Part shown: in pieces, positions 6,077 to 14,510 of the stretch
How the letters are laid out: the number at the start of each line of letters is the position of its first letter
Numbering within the stretch: position 1 is the stretch's first letter
NCBI GenBank assembly: GCA_005880855.1
Contig: VBGM01000049.1
Location: 1-32,737, forward strand
Direction: 5' to 3'
Length of the DNA: 32,737 nucleotides
From: Chloroflexota bacterium
GTDB lineage: Bacteria; Chloroflexota; Dormibacteria; Dormibacterales; Dormibacteraceae
The notes under the pieces: model-generated
Database searches by the model: none
The model's input: only the letters and a program-made list of their open reading frames with translations
What the model was told of the DNA's origin: nothing
Made by a program: the position numbers and the translations under genes

Positions 6077-8683
6077 CTACCTAAGTTGTGCCGCCGCCTG
6101 CGTTCGCGTGCTCACCCCGAGCTTGCGAAGGATGGCCGAGACGTGGTGGTTCACGGTCTTCTCCGACAGGAAGAGCCGCTCGGCGATGTCGGCATCGCGA
6201 AGACCCTGCGCGACCAGCTCCAGCACCTCGGTCTCGCGCTGGGTGAGCTGAAATGCGTTCTCCCGGGTGGTCTCCCTGGGACCGCGCGGCAGGCCACGGG
6301 CGCCCAGCTCACGGAGCCGTCGCGCCGCCACCGCCGCCGCTGTTCTTGCGCCCAGCCGCTGGAGCTCGGCGAGCGAGTCGCGAAGGCTGGTCTCGTCGCG
6401 TGACCCACTCAAGGCGAGCGCCGCGTCATATGGACAGCCAAGCTCGGTCCAGATCTGGCCCGCCCGCACGTGATCGCCGTCCAGCTCAGCCGCCCATTGC
6501 TCCGGCACCTCGATAGGCAGCTCGCCGTCCTGGATCCCGGCCCGCCGGCGCCACACCGCGAGCTCACCAAGACACGTCCGCGACCGGAGGCGGAGGGCGA
6601 GCTGGAACGCTTCCTCGGTCTCGCCGCCGATCGCTTCGAGCCTGCCCTCCAGCCAGGCCGCCTCGGCCCGCGCGGCGCTGGCGACGCCAAGCAGCTGCAG
6701 CTCGATGCCGGCGCTCGCCATCGCCCTCGCTTCATCCAGCGCCCGCCACACTTCGGGGTCGCCGCGGCGAGCCCTGACCCGGCCGACCACAACCAGCGCC
6801 AGGAACCTGGGCAGGTAGGTCTCGTGGTTGCGCAAGACAAGGTCCGCTGTCTGCACGGCTTCGGTGAAGTGGCCTCGCTGCATCTGTGCTTCGGCTTGAG
6901 AGTCGTGCAGGTACAGGCGCCAGAGGTCGAGCCCATGGCCGGTGCAGTAGTCGAGTCCGCGCTCGATCAACGCGTCGAAACCCTCGTAGATCCGCAACCT
7001 CACCATCACGTCGGCGAGGTTGAGGTAGGCCCGCCCCACGTGCTCGTCGTACCCGGCCTCCAGGGCCAGCTCGAGGCTGCGCTCTAGCTTTTCGCGGCCA
7101 GCGCGCAGCTCGCCGGTCAACATCTCCATGGTTCCGATCGTGTTCAAAACATGGACGAGGCTCTCGGTATCGCCGAATCGCTCGGCGAGCGATATCGCCA
7201 TCGGGCCGTGCTTGAAAGTGCCCTCGATGTCATCCGCGTTCATGCAGACCATCGCCATGCCTGCGTACGCGACGCAGAGCTCGCGACTCTCCGGTTGCGT
7301 CTCGAGGATATCGATCGCCGCGTGGATGGACTCGTCGGCTTCACGGCTGCGGCCGCCGCATCTCTGCAAATGCGAAAGGCGCTGCAGCGAATCGCCTTCC
7401 TTGATGCGGTCCGCCATCTCTCGATAGATGTCGAGCGCGCGTTTCTCTGATGCGATGGCGGGGTCGAACCTGTCGATGAGGAAGCATTCGTGGGAGTGGT
7501 GTTGCAGCAGCTCCGCGAGCTTCCTCGCCGGCATGCCTTCGGAGTACGCCAGTGCCCGCGCGTAGTGGGCCGCCGCCTCGCGGTGTGCTCCGAGCGCTGC
7601 CGCGCGTGCGCCCGCGGCTGGGGCGAACCGCAGCACTGCGCCGGCGTCGCGAGCCGCCTCGGCGTGGTGGGCGAGCCGCGCCAGGTCAGCGGTGCCGCGC
7701 GGCGGCTGGGAGAGGATCACAAGGGCGCGTCGGTTCAGGGCCAGCGCGCGGTCGGGGCTGACCGTTTCTGCTACGGCGATCCTTGCCAGCTCGTGCCGGA
7801 ACGTGGCGCCGGAGCCGTCGGCGAGGAGCATTCCTGACGCAATGCACTCGTCAAGGCGGCCGAACTCGTTGGGCGCGAGCGCCTCCAGCAACCAGATCTC
7901 AGCTCTCGGCGGGACCGTTGCCACAGCATCCAGCAGCGACCTCGCCTCGGGCGATACTCGCCCGGCGCGAGCGAGCACGGCGTCGCGGACGCTGTGCGGG
8001 ATGTCCGCGTCGCCCGCCGCGAGTACCTCCGTCACGAAGAATGGATTGCCACCGGTCTGCCTGTAGAGCTCCGCCCCATCCATACCGGATGGCCGTGCGA
8101 GCTCGTTCACGGCCTCCGCCGACAGGCGGCCGAGCTTCATGCGCACCGTGGTTTCGGTACGCAGCTCTCCGAGGAGCAGGCGCAGCGGATGCGAGCGGTC
8201 GAGCTCGTCATCGCGGTATGTGACGACGATGAGCGCGGGAACGTCGTCCAGGCGGTGCCCGAGCAACCGAAGGACGTCCAGCGTAGCGTCGTCGGTCCAC
8301 TGCAGGTCCTCGAGGATGACCGTGGCCGGACGGCGGCGCAGGTCCCGCGCGAGGGCGGTGGTGATGTCATGTGGGTGTCGCCCGGCCAGAACCACGTCCA
8401 GGAACTCGCCCTGGGTCGCCTGGGCGATGTCGAGCAGCGGCCCCAGAGGGCGGGGCGTGAAGAGCGGGTCGCACGCGCCGATGAGAACGCGGGCGCCCGC
8501 CTGGGAGTCGGCAAAGTGGCGCACCAGGGCTGTCTTGCCTACACCGGCCTCTCCGCCCACGAGCACCATGCGCCCTGCCTTGTTCCTGGTTACAGCTTCG
8601 AGCTGCTCGGCCAGGAGGGCAAGCTGCTCCGAACGTTCGAGCAGAACGCCTTTCTTGTGAGCGTCGACCAGGGCGCGTGCCAT
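6077..8683 (-). CDS. LAL-type LuxR transcriptional regulator (AAA ATPase + HTH)
   Basis: An 868-residue signal-transducing ATPase with a DNA-binding tail. Residues 43-51 (GGEAGVGKT) form Walker A and about 120-128 (ATVILEDLQW) Walker B, in an STAND/MalT-like NTPase domain. A long helical, TPR-like region covers about 330-780, where ligand or partner sensing is expected. The C-terminus (from QLTQRETEVLELVAQGL through SEKTVNHHVSAILRKLGV) is a GerE/LuxR helix-turn-helix. ATG 8683 was chosen because GAAGAAGG lies just upstream; a start at 8725 is less likely. The gene is divergent from the Kelch lipoprotein gene (71 bases between starts) and upstream of DUF4242, so either neighbour could be a target. 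Length is normal for LAL regulators. Confidence 0.93.
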   Translation of the reverse strand: MARALVDAHKKGVLLERSEQLALLAEQLEAVTRNKAGRMVLVGGEAGVGKTALVRHFADSQAGARVLIGACDPLFTPRPLGPLLDIAQATQGEFLDVVLAGRHPHDITTALARDLRRRPATVILEDLQWTDDATLDVLRLLGHRLDDVPALIVVTYRDDELDRSHPLRLLLGELRTETTVRMKLGRLSAEAVNELARPSGMDGAELYRQTGGNPFFVTEVLAAGDADIPHSVRDAVLARAGRVSPEARSLLDAVATVPPRAEIWLLEALAPNEFGRLDECIASGMLLADGSGATFRHELARIAVAETVSPDRALALNRRALVILSQPPRGTADLARLAHHAEAARDAGAVLRFAPAAGARAAALGAHREAAAHYARALAYSEGMPARKLAELLQHHSHECFLIDRFDPAIASEKRALDIYREMADRIKEGDSLQRLSHLQRCGGRSREADESIHAAIDILETQPESRELCVAYAGMAMVCMNADDIEGTFKHGPMAISLAERFGDTESLVHVLNTIGTMEMLTGELRAGREKLERSLELALEAGYDEHVGRAYLNLADVMVRLRIYEGFDALIERGLDYCTGHGLDLWRLYLHDSQAEAQMQRGHFTEAVQTADLVLRNHETYLPRFLALVVVGRVRARRGDPEVWRALDEARAMASAGIELQLLGVASAARAEAAWLEGRLEAIGGETEEAFQLALRLRSRTCLGELAVWRRRAGIQDGELPIEVPEQWAAELDGDHVRAGQIWTELGCPYDAALALSGSRDETSLRDSLAELQRLGARTAAAVAARRLRELGARGLPRGPRETTRENAFQLTQRETEVLELVAQGLRDADIAERLFLSEKTVNHHVSAILRKLGVSTRTQAAAQLR

Positions 8684-8754
8684 CTTCTGCCTTCTTCCCC
8701 GCGCACATGGTGCGCCCGATGGCACCCCGAGATCAAGGAAACTGTGTCACCGCA

Positions 8755-9741
8755 ATGAGCCGGTTCCGGGCGGTCGCGATCTTGGGCCTGATCCCTTTGC
8801 TCTCATGCGCGGGGCCGCAGCACGCGTCGGCGACGCCGACGCCCTCTGTCCCTGCGCCCTCCCCCTCGCCCTCCCTCTCCGCTGTGCCCTCCCCCTCTCC
8901 AATCCCCACCCAACGTGTCGAGACGTCGCTGCCGGTCGCACTCGAGGAGTCGGCGGCGGCCGTCGCCGGTGGGAACCTGTTCGTCATCGGCGGCCTGGAC
9001 GCGGCCGGCAACAGCCTGCGGACCGTCTGGGTGTTCGACGGCAAGGCGTGGCGCGCGGGCCCGCGCCTGCCGCTCGGGCTGGACCACACGTCCGCGGCCA
9101 CCTTCAACGACCACGTCTACATCGCCGGCGGGCACAGCTTCGGTACGGATTCCGGGCGCGTCTTCCGTCTCGACGGTGCGAGCTGGACGGAGCTGCCGCG
9201 CATGCATCACCCCCGCGGCGGTCATACGCTGCTCTCGGCGAATTCCCGGCTCTACGTCATCGGCGGCAACAATGCAGTCGTGAACGTGGGACCGACGGAG
9301 GTATACGACCCGTCGTCAGGCGTCTGGTCCGACCTGGTCTCGCTGCCCTCGCCGCGCAACCACGTGTCGGGATTCGTCTTCGGCGCCAACGTCTGCGCCG
9401 CCGGCGGGCGCTCGCCCGCCACCGCGCGCGTCGACTGCTTCAACTTCGAGAGCTCCGCGTGGGTGCGGTTTCCCGACCTTCCACGGGCCACCAGCGGGGC
9501 CGGTGCGGCCACGTTGGACAACGGCACCGCGTTGATCCTCGGCGGCGAGAACGCCCAGGAGACGACGATCAGCGATCAATTCGCCAGGCTTCCGAATCCA
9601 TCATCATGGGCGGCCGCCGAGGCGATGCTGATTCCACGCCACGGGTTCGAGCTGGCGGTGTTCGAAGGCCGCGCCTGGGCTTGTGGAGGCGGCGCGCTGC
9701 CGGGGCTTCACCCGGTTGCCGCATGCACCTCGGTGGCCTGA
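8755..9741 (+). CDS. Kelch-repeat (beta-propeller) lipoprotein
   Basis: A 328-residue exported protein. The signal peptide ends in the lipobox LLSC, with the lipidated Cys at residue 18. A Pro/Ser/Thr-rich linker (about 22-55) follows, then roughly six Kelch-type blades, each with a hydrophobic-strand-GG hairpin and an aromatic: LFVIGG...DGKAW, VYIAGG...DGASW, LYVIGG...SSGVW, VCAAGG...ESSAW, ALILGG and AWACGG. A six-bladed propeller on the outer face of the membrane is the natural reading, a scaffold for protein or carbohydrate binding; no enzymatic residues are evident. ATG 8755 was chosen because it begins the signal peptide. It is followed after 14 bases by a methyltransferase gene. Confidence 0.85.
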   Translation: MSRFRAVAILGLIPLLSCAGPQHASATPTPSVPAPSPSPSLSAVPSPSPIPTQRVETSLPVALEESAAAVAGGNLFVIGGLDAAGNSLRTVWVFDGKAWRAGPRLPLGLDHTSAATFNDHVYIAGGHSFGTDSGRVFRLDGASWTELPRMHHPRGGHTLLSANSRLYVIGGNNAVVNVGPTEVYDPSSGVWSDLVSLPSPRNHVSGFVFGANVCAAGGRSPATARVDCFNFESSAWVRFPDLPRATSGAGAATLDNGTALILGGENAQETTISDQFARLPNPSSWAAAEAMLIPRHGFELAVFEGRAWACGGGALPGLHPVAACTSVA

Positions 9742-9755
9742 CACACTAGGCGCGA

Positions 9756-10562
9756 ATGCAGTACCAGGAACGTTTCTCGGAGACCCACGGGGCCGAGATG
9801 TACGACGCGGCGAGCCGCGAGCTGAAAGCCGCCAAGGTGATTGCGATCCTCGAGGATGCGCTCGGAGACCTCCGCTCCCTGCGCCTGCTGGACCTCGGCT
9901 GCTCGAACGGGCTCATGACCCGGTTCTACGGCGAGCGGTTCAAGAGTGTGATCGGCATCGACTTCGACCAGCCCGGCATCGAGTACGCGATCGCCAACAA
10001 CAGGTCGCCGAACATCGAGTACCGCGTCGGCGACGCGATGGCCACCGGCCTTCCCGGTGGCTCGGTGGACGTGGTCACGTGCACGCACGTTTACGAGCAT
10101 GTGCCGGACGCGATGCGAATGATGGACGAGGTCTATCGCGTGCTTCGAACGGGAGGAGCCTGCCTGTTCATAGCCGGCAACCGGCTGACGCTGATGGAGG
10201 CCGACAACCATCTCCCTCTACTGTCCCTTCTCCCCCGGCCGGTCGCGCATCGATACGTGAGGCTGATGCGGAAGGGTGACCGGTATTACGAGAGGACGCG
10301 GACGATCTGGGGCCTGCGTAGGCTGGCGGGGCGATTCGAGCTGCACGACTACACGTTGCGTGTGGTCGAAGACCCGGTGCGCTTCCAGGCCACCGATGTC
10401 GTGGCGCCGGGGTCGTCCCAGCAGAGAATCGCGCTGCTTGCGCTTCGACGCGCTTACTGGCTGGCGCCCACGTACATCTGGCTGTTGAGAAAGAAGGGTC
10501 ACGCAGAGCCGGGCCCGACGGTGGCGCCGACCACGAACTCAACAGGTGGCCCGGACGCGTAG
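9756..10562 (+). CDS. Class I SAM-dependent methyltransferase
   Basis: A 268-residue Rossmann-fold methyltransferase of the methyltransferase-11 type. Motif I is LLDLGCSNG (44-52), the ribose-binding acidic residue is D69 in VIGIDFD, motif II/III lies around YRVGDAMATGLP, and motif IV is VDVVTCTHVYEHV. The C-terminal third (about 155-250) resembles the extension of enzymes that modify sugars, lipids or quinones; the substrate is not predictable. Its position beside a glycan operon makes a surface-polymer role plausible. The gene follows the Kelch gene by 14 bases, with a short AGG before ATG. Its 3' end overlaps the 3' end of the convergent DUF2142 gene by 64 bases. Confidence 0.88.
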   Translation: MQYQERFSETHGAEMYDAASRELKAAKVIAILEDALGDLRSLRLLDLGCSNGLMTRFYGERFKSVIGIDFDQPGIEYAIANNRSPNIEYRVGDAMATGLPGGSVDVVTCTHVYEHVPDAMRMMDEVYRVLRTGGACLFIAGNRLTLMEADNHLPLLSLLPRPVAHRYVRLMRKGDRYYERTRTIWGLRRLAGRFELHDYTLRVVEDPVRFQATDVVAPGSSQQRIALLALRRAYWLAPTYIWLLRKKGHAEPGPTVAPTTNSTGGPDA

Positions 10563-12442
10563 AGCCGGCTACCGTCCGCGCTGACCACGCGCACCGTGAG
10601 CTGATGGGCGCCGAGGGAGAGATGCGTGGTGTCCAGGATGGCATCGAATCCGCAGCGGTCGTAGCTCGAATTGCCGAGGGTGGCCACGGCTTGCGGGCTG
10701 TCGTCGCCGTAGACGGCCTGCTGAAAGGCCGCGCCGTCGACGTCGATGAACACGGTCCTGGCCGGCGCCTCTGCCATGTCGTCGATGGCCCACCCGACCA
10801 CCGCTATGCGGTTGGCCGGTAAGCGGCCGACTCCGAGCGTGGCCTCGGGCAGCCTGAGGCGGGTGACGACATAGCGGCCCGCGTGTGAGTCGGCGGTGAG
10901 CGTCTCGCGCGCAACCGGAACCAGCTCACGTCCATGCGCGTAATAGCGGGCGGCGAGCGTGGGGAACGCAAAGATCGCGCCCGCGATCGTGTATGCAACC
11001 AGGCCCACGGCCTGCATGCGAAACAGCGCCGGTCCGAACTTCCCGGGTAGCGAACGAGGCGCGTACTTGAGCGCGACCCAGAAGACAGCCGGCAGCAGCG
11101 GGAAGTAGTAGCGACCCTGGATGCCTGGGTAGCCCTCGACGCTGAAGAGGAAGGCCGCGAGCAGGAAAAAGGAGATGGCGACGGGATTCGAAAAAGCCAT
11201 ACGGACAGCGCATCGGAAGCGGCCGCGCCGCGCCACGCGAGCAAGTCGATAGGTGACCTGGGCAAGGCGGACCAGGGTGCATGCCAGCAACGCGATCGAG
11301 ATGCCTGCGATGAGGAACCAGGCCGCGACCGTGACGCCGGGCGTTCCCAGAACCAGCGGCGTGTCGACCCATCCGAACGCGCCCCAGAAGCTGGTGAACT
11401 CGCGGCCGAAGGTGTGGTCGAGGAAGGTGAAGCTGGTGATACGGCTGATGTAGCCGGCGATGCCCGGAATGCCGCCCGCGAGCGCCGAGCGATAGTCGGG
11501 GATGTCGCCCAGCTGCGCGGCGGCGATGAGCGGCGGCGAGCCCCATTGGGTCCACACCTGGATCGACTCCAGCACTATCGCCGGGATGACCAGCACGGCC
11601 GCTTCGAGCGGCCACCGGCGGGCATCTTTCTCGTGGAGGCGCAGGGTGACGAGCATCGCGCCGGCGGCGATGGCGACGATGGCGAAGTAGTGGACCTTGG
11701 TCACGAGGAGCAGCCCGAGGGCCAGGCCGAGCACCGTGAGCCAGCGCATGTCGTGGCTGCGGCGTCTCACCTCGAGGGCGGCCAGCAGCGCCAGCGTGGA
11801 CAGCGTGAAGCTGAGGCTGTCGGACTGGACCGAAGAGCTGAGCATGGTGGTCATTGGAAACAGGCCGATCACGCCCGTGAGCGCGAGGGCCAGCAGCGAC
11901 CCGGTGCGCAGGCGGCGCAGCAGGAAGTAGGTCAGCACGAGACTGATCGCGAGCAGCGCGACCGAGAGAGTGCGCGCGGCGAAGAACAGCGCCACCGGGC
12001 TCTTTGTGAAAAGAGACGTCACGCCCATCACCGCCGCGTCGAGCAGGTAGTAGCCGAACGGGTAGTAGCGGAGCAGCGGCGGGTTGAGCAGCTGCTGGTC
12101 TGTCTCGCCGGCGACGACCGAGCTGTCGACCGCGCTGTAATACGCGCTGCCGCCGTAGCCGGCCGGCGCTTTCACCTCGGGCTTCTCGGCGATCACGGCG
12201 ACGGCAGCCTGGCTTTCGAGATAGCTCGGATATGGGATTGGGCGCCCGAACGGGATGGTCATGTGCGCGACGTCGCGAGGCGCGATCAGGCCACCGGCAC
12301 TGTAGAGCGCGGCGGAGTACTCGAAATGCACCGTTTCGTCTGGTGCCTCGAACATCGGGACGTAAAAAACCCACGCCAGCGCCACCAGCGAAGACGCGAG
12401 CACGATGACCGCGAGCACGAGGTTTGCCGCGCGGTCCCTCAC
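10499..12442 (-). CDS. DUF2142-family polytopic protein (GT-C-like) with C-terminal sandwich
   Basis: A 647-residue integral membrane protein with about 11-12 hydrophobic helices. The motif FEAPDETVHFEY in the first outer loop is the acidic PDE-x-x-H signature of DUF2142, a family with the architecture of GT-C polyprenyl-phosphate-sugar transferases. A soluble tail of about 125 residues (VVGWAIDDM, VFIDVDGAAF, LGAHQLTVRVV) has the strand pattern of a beta-sandwich. It probably transfers sugars or modifies a glycan on the outer side of the membrane, as last gene of the surface-glycan operon. GTG 12442 was chosen because it overlaps the flippase stop by four bases (GTGA); ATG 12484 is the alternative. 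Confidence 0.82.
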   Translation of the reverse strand: MRDRAANLVLAVIVLASSLVALAWVFYVPMFEAPDETVHFEYSAALYSAGGLIAPRDVAHMTIPFGRPIPYPSYLESQAAVAVIAEKPEVKAPAGYGGSAYYSAVDSSVVAGETDQQLLNPPLLRYYPFGYYLLDAAVMGVTSLFTKSPVALFFAARTLSVALLAISLVLTYFLLRRLRTGSLLALALTGVIGLFPMTTMLSSSVQSDSLSFTLSTLALLAALEVRRRSHDMRWLTVLGLALGLLLVTKVHYFAIVAIAAGAMLVTLRLHEKDARRWPLEAAVLVIPAIVLESIQVWTQWGSPPLIAAAQLGDIPDYRSALAGGIPGIAGYISRITSFTFLDHTFGREFTSFWGAFGWVDTPLVLGTPGVTVAAWFLIAGISIALLACTLVRLAQVTYRLARVARRGRFRCAVRMAFSNPVAISFFLLAAFLFSVEGYPGIQGRYYFPLLPAVFWVALKYAPRSLPGKFGPALFRMQAVGLVAYTIAGAIFAFPTLAARYYAHGRELVPVARETLTADSHAGRYVVTRLRLPEATLGVGRLPANRIAVVGWAIDDMAEAPARTVFIDVDGAAFQQAVYGDDSPQAVATLGNSSYDRCGFDAILDTTHLSLGAHQLTVRVVSADGSRLYASGPPVEFVVGATVGPGSA

Positions 12443-13761
12443 CAGGGCGCCCCCGCCGTGATGGCCGGCCGCAGGCGCTGCCATGCGGATGCGTACATGG
12501 CCCAGTCGGAGCGGTGCGGAATGACCAGGTTGCGCAGCCGGAGCGGGCTCACGCGATGCAGGAAGATGACATCGACGGCCGTCGTCGCAATGTAGGAGAT
12601 CGTCGAACCGGCGGCCGCGCCCACGATTCCGTATGCGGGGATGAGCAGCACGTACGCGGCGATGGTGATGGGTGTGGCGATGAGCGCCACGTACAGCGAG
12701 ATCTGCGGCCGCCCCCTGCCCAGCTGATAGCTCGCGATCGGCTTGTCGAGGCCGAGCGCGATGACTCCAGGCAGCAGGACCCACAGGGGCACCACCGCGG
12801 GCAGAAATTCGGAGCCGAAGAGGATGAGCACCAGAAGCGGCGCGAGCAGCGCGATGGCGGCCGCGCCCGCGACGCTCAGGAGCACCGTCGCTCGGCAGAT
12901 CGCGGCGGTCGCGTCGTCGTCTTCGCCTTCCACTGTCGCCGCCACCCGCGGGGCAAGCACCAGGCCCACCGCGTTGGGGATGTACCAGACCGCCTCCGCA
13001 AGCAGCGTCGCCACGCTGTAGATGCCCGCGGCTCCGAGGCCGGCGACCTCGTTGACGATGAAGAGGTCGAGGCGATAGCTGAAGAACTGCAGGACGGTGC
13101 TGAGCTGGGCGCGCAAGCCAAAGCCGGCCAGAGTGCGCAGCATCGCCGGAGCGCGGCGAATGTCAGGTAGGGCTGCTGCCGCGGGTACCAGCACGAGTGC
13201 CGCAATGAAGGCAATCGCGTTGGCCCCGGCGTAGGCCCAGACGGCGCCGCTCACCCCGCCGTTCAAGAGGACGAGCGCGATCGCCACCAGAGCGACCCAC
13301 GCCAGGCCGAGGACGACGTTCACCGCGTTGAATGGCAGCAGCTGATTGCGGCCGAGGAGGAAATAACGCAGGTACCGGATCGCGAGCATGAATGGAATCG
13401 CGGCGATCGCGGCCAGGATCACGGTGTGGCTGAGTCCCTTGAGCAGCGACCCTCCAAGCGACAGCGCGATCGCGTAGCCGGCGGCGGCCAGCACCACGCC
13501 CCAGGCCAGGCCCAACCACATCAACATGGGCGCGAGCTCCGACTGGCGCATGCGATCCCGCGCGGAGAAGTAGATGAGCCCGAAGTCGATCCCAAGGCCG
13601 CCGCCGAGGACCACCAGGGTCCCGACCTGGACGGCCACCGAGTAGGCGCCCGCCCCGCGTGTGCCGGTGAATCGGGCGACGATGACGGTCGTCGCGGCCG
13701 CGCATATCACGAGTAGGAGTTGGGCCCCGAGAGAACCCAGGACGCGAACGACAAACGTCAT
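12439..13761 (-). CDS. Polysaccharide flippase (Wzx/MATE-like, MOP superfamily)
   Basis: A 440-residue membrane protein with about 12-14 transmembrane helices and an N-terminus (FVVRVLGSLGAQLLLVICAA, then FTGTRGAGAYSVAVQ) typical of polysaccharide-biosynthesis flippases of the MOP superfamily. Such proteins flip undecaprenyl-linked glycans or related lipid-linked units across the cytoplasmic membrane. YSVATLLAEAVWYIPNAVG in the middle matches the second conserved block. ATG 13761 overlaps the upstream methyltransferase TGA (ATGA), and the stop overlaps the next start (GTGA). The gene is thus locked into a five-gene operon with two glycosyltransferases, which supports export of the glycan they build. 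Confidence 0.88.
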   Translation of the reverse strand: MTFVVRVLGSLGAQLLLVICAAATTVIVARFTGTRGAGAYSVAVQVGTLVVLGGGLGIDFGLIYFSARDRMRQSELAPMLMWLGLAWGVVLAAAGYAIALSLGGSLLKGLSHTVILAAIAAIPFMLAIRYLRYFLLGRNQLLPFNAVNVVLGLAWVALVAIALVLLNGGVSGAVWAYAGANAIAFIAALVLVPAAAALPDIRRAPAMLRTLAGFGLRAQLSTVLQFFSYRLDLFIVNEVAGLGAAGIYSVATLLAEAVWYIPNAVGLVLAPRVAATVEGEDDDATAAICRATVLLSVAGAAAIALLAPLLVLILFGSEFLPAVVPLWVLLPGVIALGLDKPIASYQLGRGRPQISLYVALIATPITIAAYVLLIPAYGIVGAAAGSTISYIATTAVDVIFLHRVSPLRLRNLVIPHRSDWAMYASAWQRLRPAITAGAPW

Positions 13762-14510
13762 CGCTGCACTTTCTCGAAGGTGATGAGGCGCACGTCGGCG
13801 ACGAGCGTGAGGCCCGGGACCCGAGCCAGGGTCAGGTCGAGCGCGCGGCAAACGGCGCGCAGTGTGATGAGCTGTGCGTCAGGGTGTCCCAAAAGCCGGG
13901 CCAGGTGGACCGCGAGCATATAGGGGCCGTGGCCGAGGAAGCGAATCCCGGTCTCGGACCGCTTCTTGAAACCGCGCGACGTGAACGCGCTGATCCACTC
14001 GCCTCGCGATCGCGCCCGCATGTACGCAGGCACGTGGCCGATGACGCGCAGCGGTGCGTATTCGAGCACTGCGATGAGGCCGTTTGGTCGCAACATCCTG
14101 GCCAGGTTGTCCAGGGCGGCGTCGAAATGACGGTCGTCCGTGATGTGCTGGAGCACGGTCACGCTGAGGACGGCGTCGAAGGTGGCGGCCGGTAGGTCGA
14201 GAGCTTCGATGGCGCCGTGGAGGTAGGTCACGTTGGGTGCGGGCGGCGCGAGGGCGATGAGCGACTCGCTGATGTCCGCGCCGGTGACAAGCCATCCGTT
14301 GTCAGCCATCCGGACGCTCCACCGGCCGCTGCCGCTGCCGGCGTCGAGCAGGCTGCGCCCGCGACCCGGGCCGAGAAGTCTTTCGATCGCCGATTGCCGC
14401 AGCCGATCCTCGTAGGCGTCCATCGCGGTGTCGCTGTATCCGGCTGCGCGCGGGCCGTGGCGGCGCGCGCGGTCCTCCCAGTAGTCGCGGTCGGCGGTGG
14501 GCGGTGTCAC
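13758..14510 (-). CDS. Class I SAM-dependent methyltransferase of the glycan operon
   Basis: A 250-residue methyltransferase. Motif I is LLDAGSGSG (54-62), the acidic ribose contact is D79 in VTGADISES, and motif IV/V is FDAVLSVTVLQHITDDRHFD. The DRDYWEDRARRHGP start is common among methyltransferases of polysaccharide clusters. It probably methylates a sugar or lipid-linked intermediate; the acceptor is not readable. GTG 14510 was chosen because it overlaps the GT4 stop by four bases. The frame stays open upstream but only as a shadow of the GT4 gene. It is cytosolic, with no membrane segment. Confidence 0.86.
   Translation of the reverse strand: MTPPTADRDYWEDRARRHGPRAAGYSDTAMDAYEDRLRQSAIERLLGPGRGRSLLDAGSGSGRWSVRMADNGWLVTGADISESLIALAPPAPNVTYLHGAIEALDLPAATFDAVLSVTVLQHITDDRHFDAALDNLARMLRPNGLIAVLEYAPLRVIGHVPAYMRARSRGEWISAFTSRGFKKRSETGIRFLGHGPYMLAVHLARLLGHPDAQLITLRAVCRALDLTLARVPGLTLVADVRLITFEKVQR

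Noticed and set aside
11414-12595. A 393-codon + strand frame opposite the DUF2142 gene
   Set aside because: Very rich in Arg, Asp, Glu and His with no recognisable motif; the minus frame encodes a clear membrane protein.
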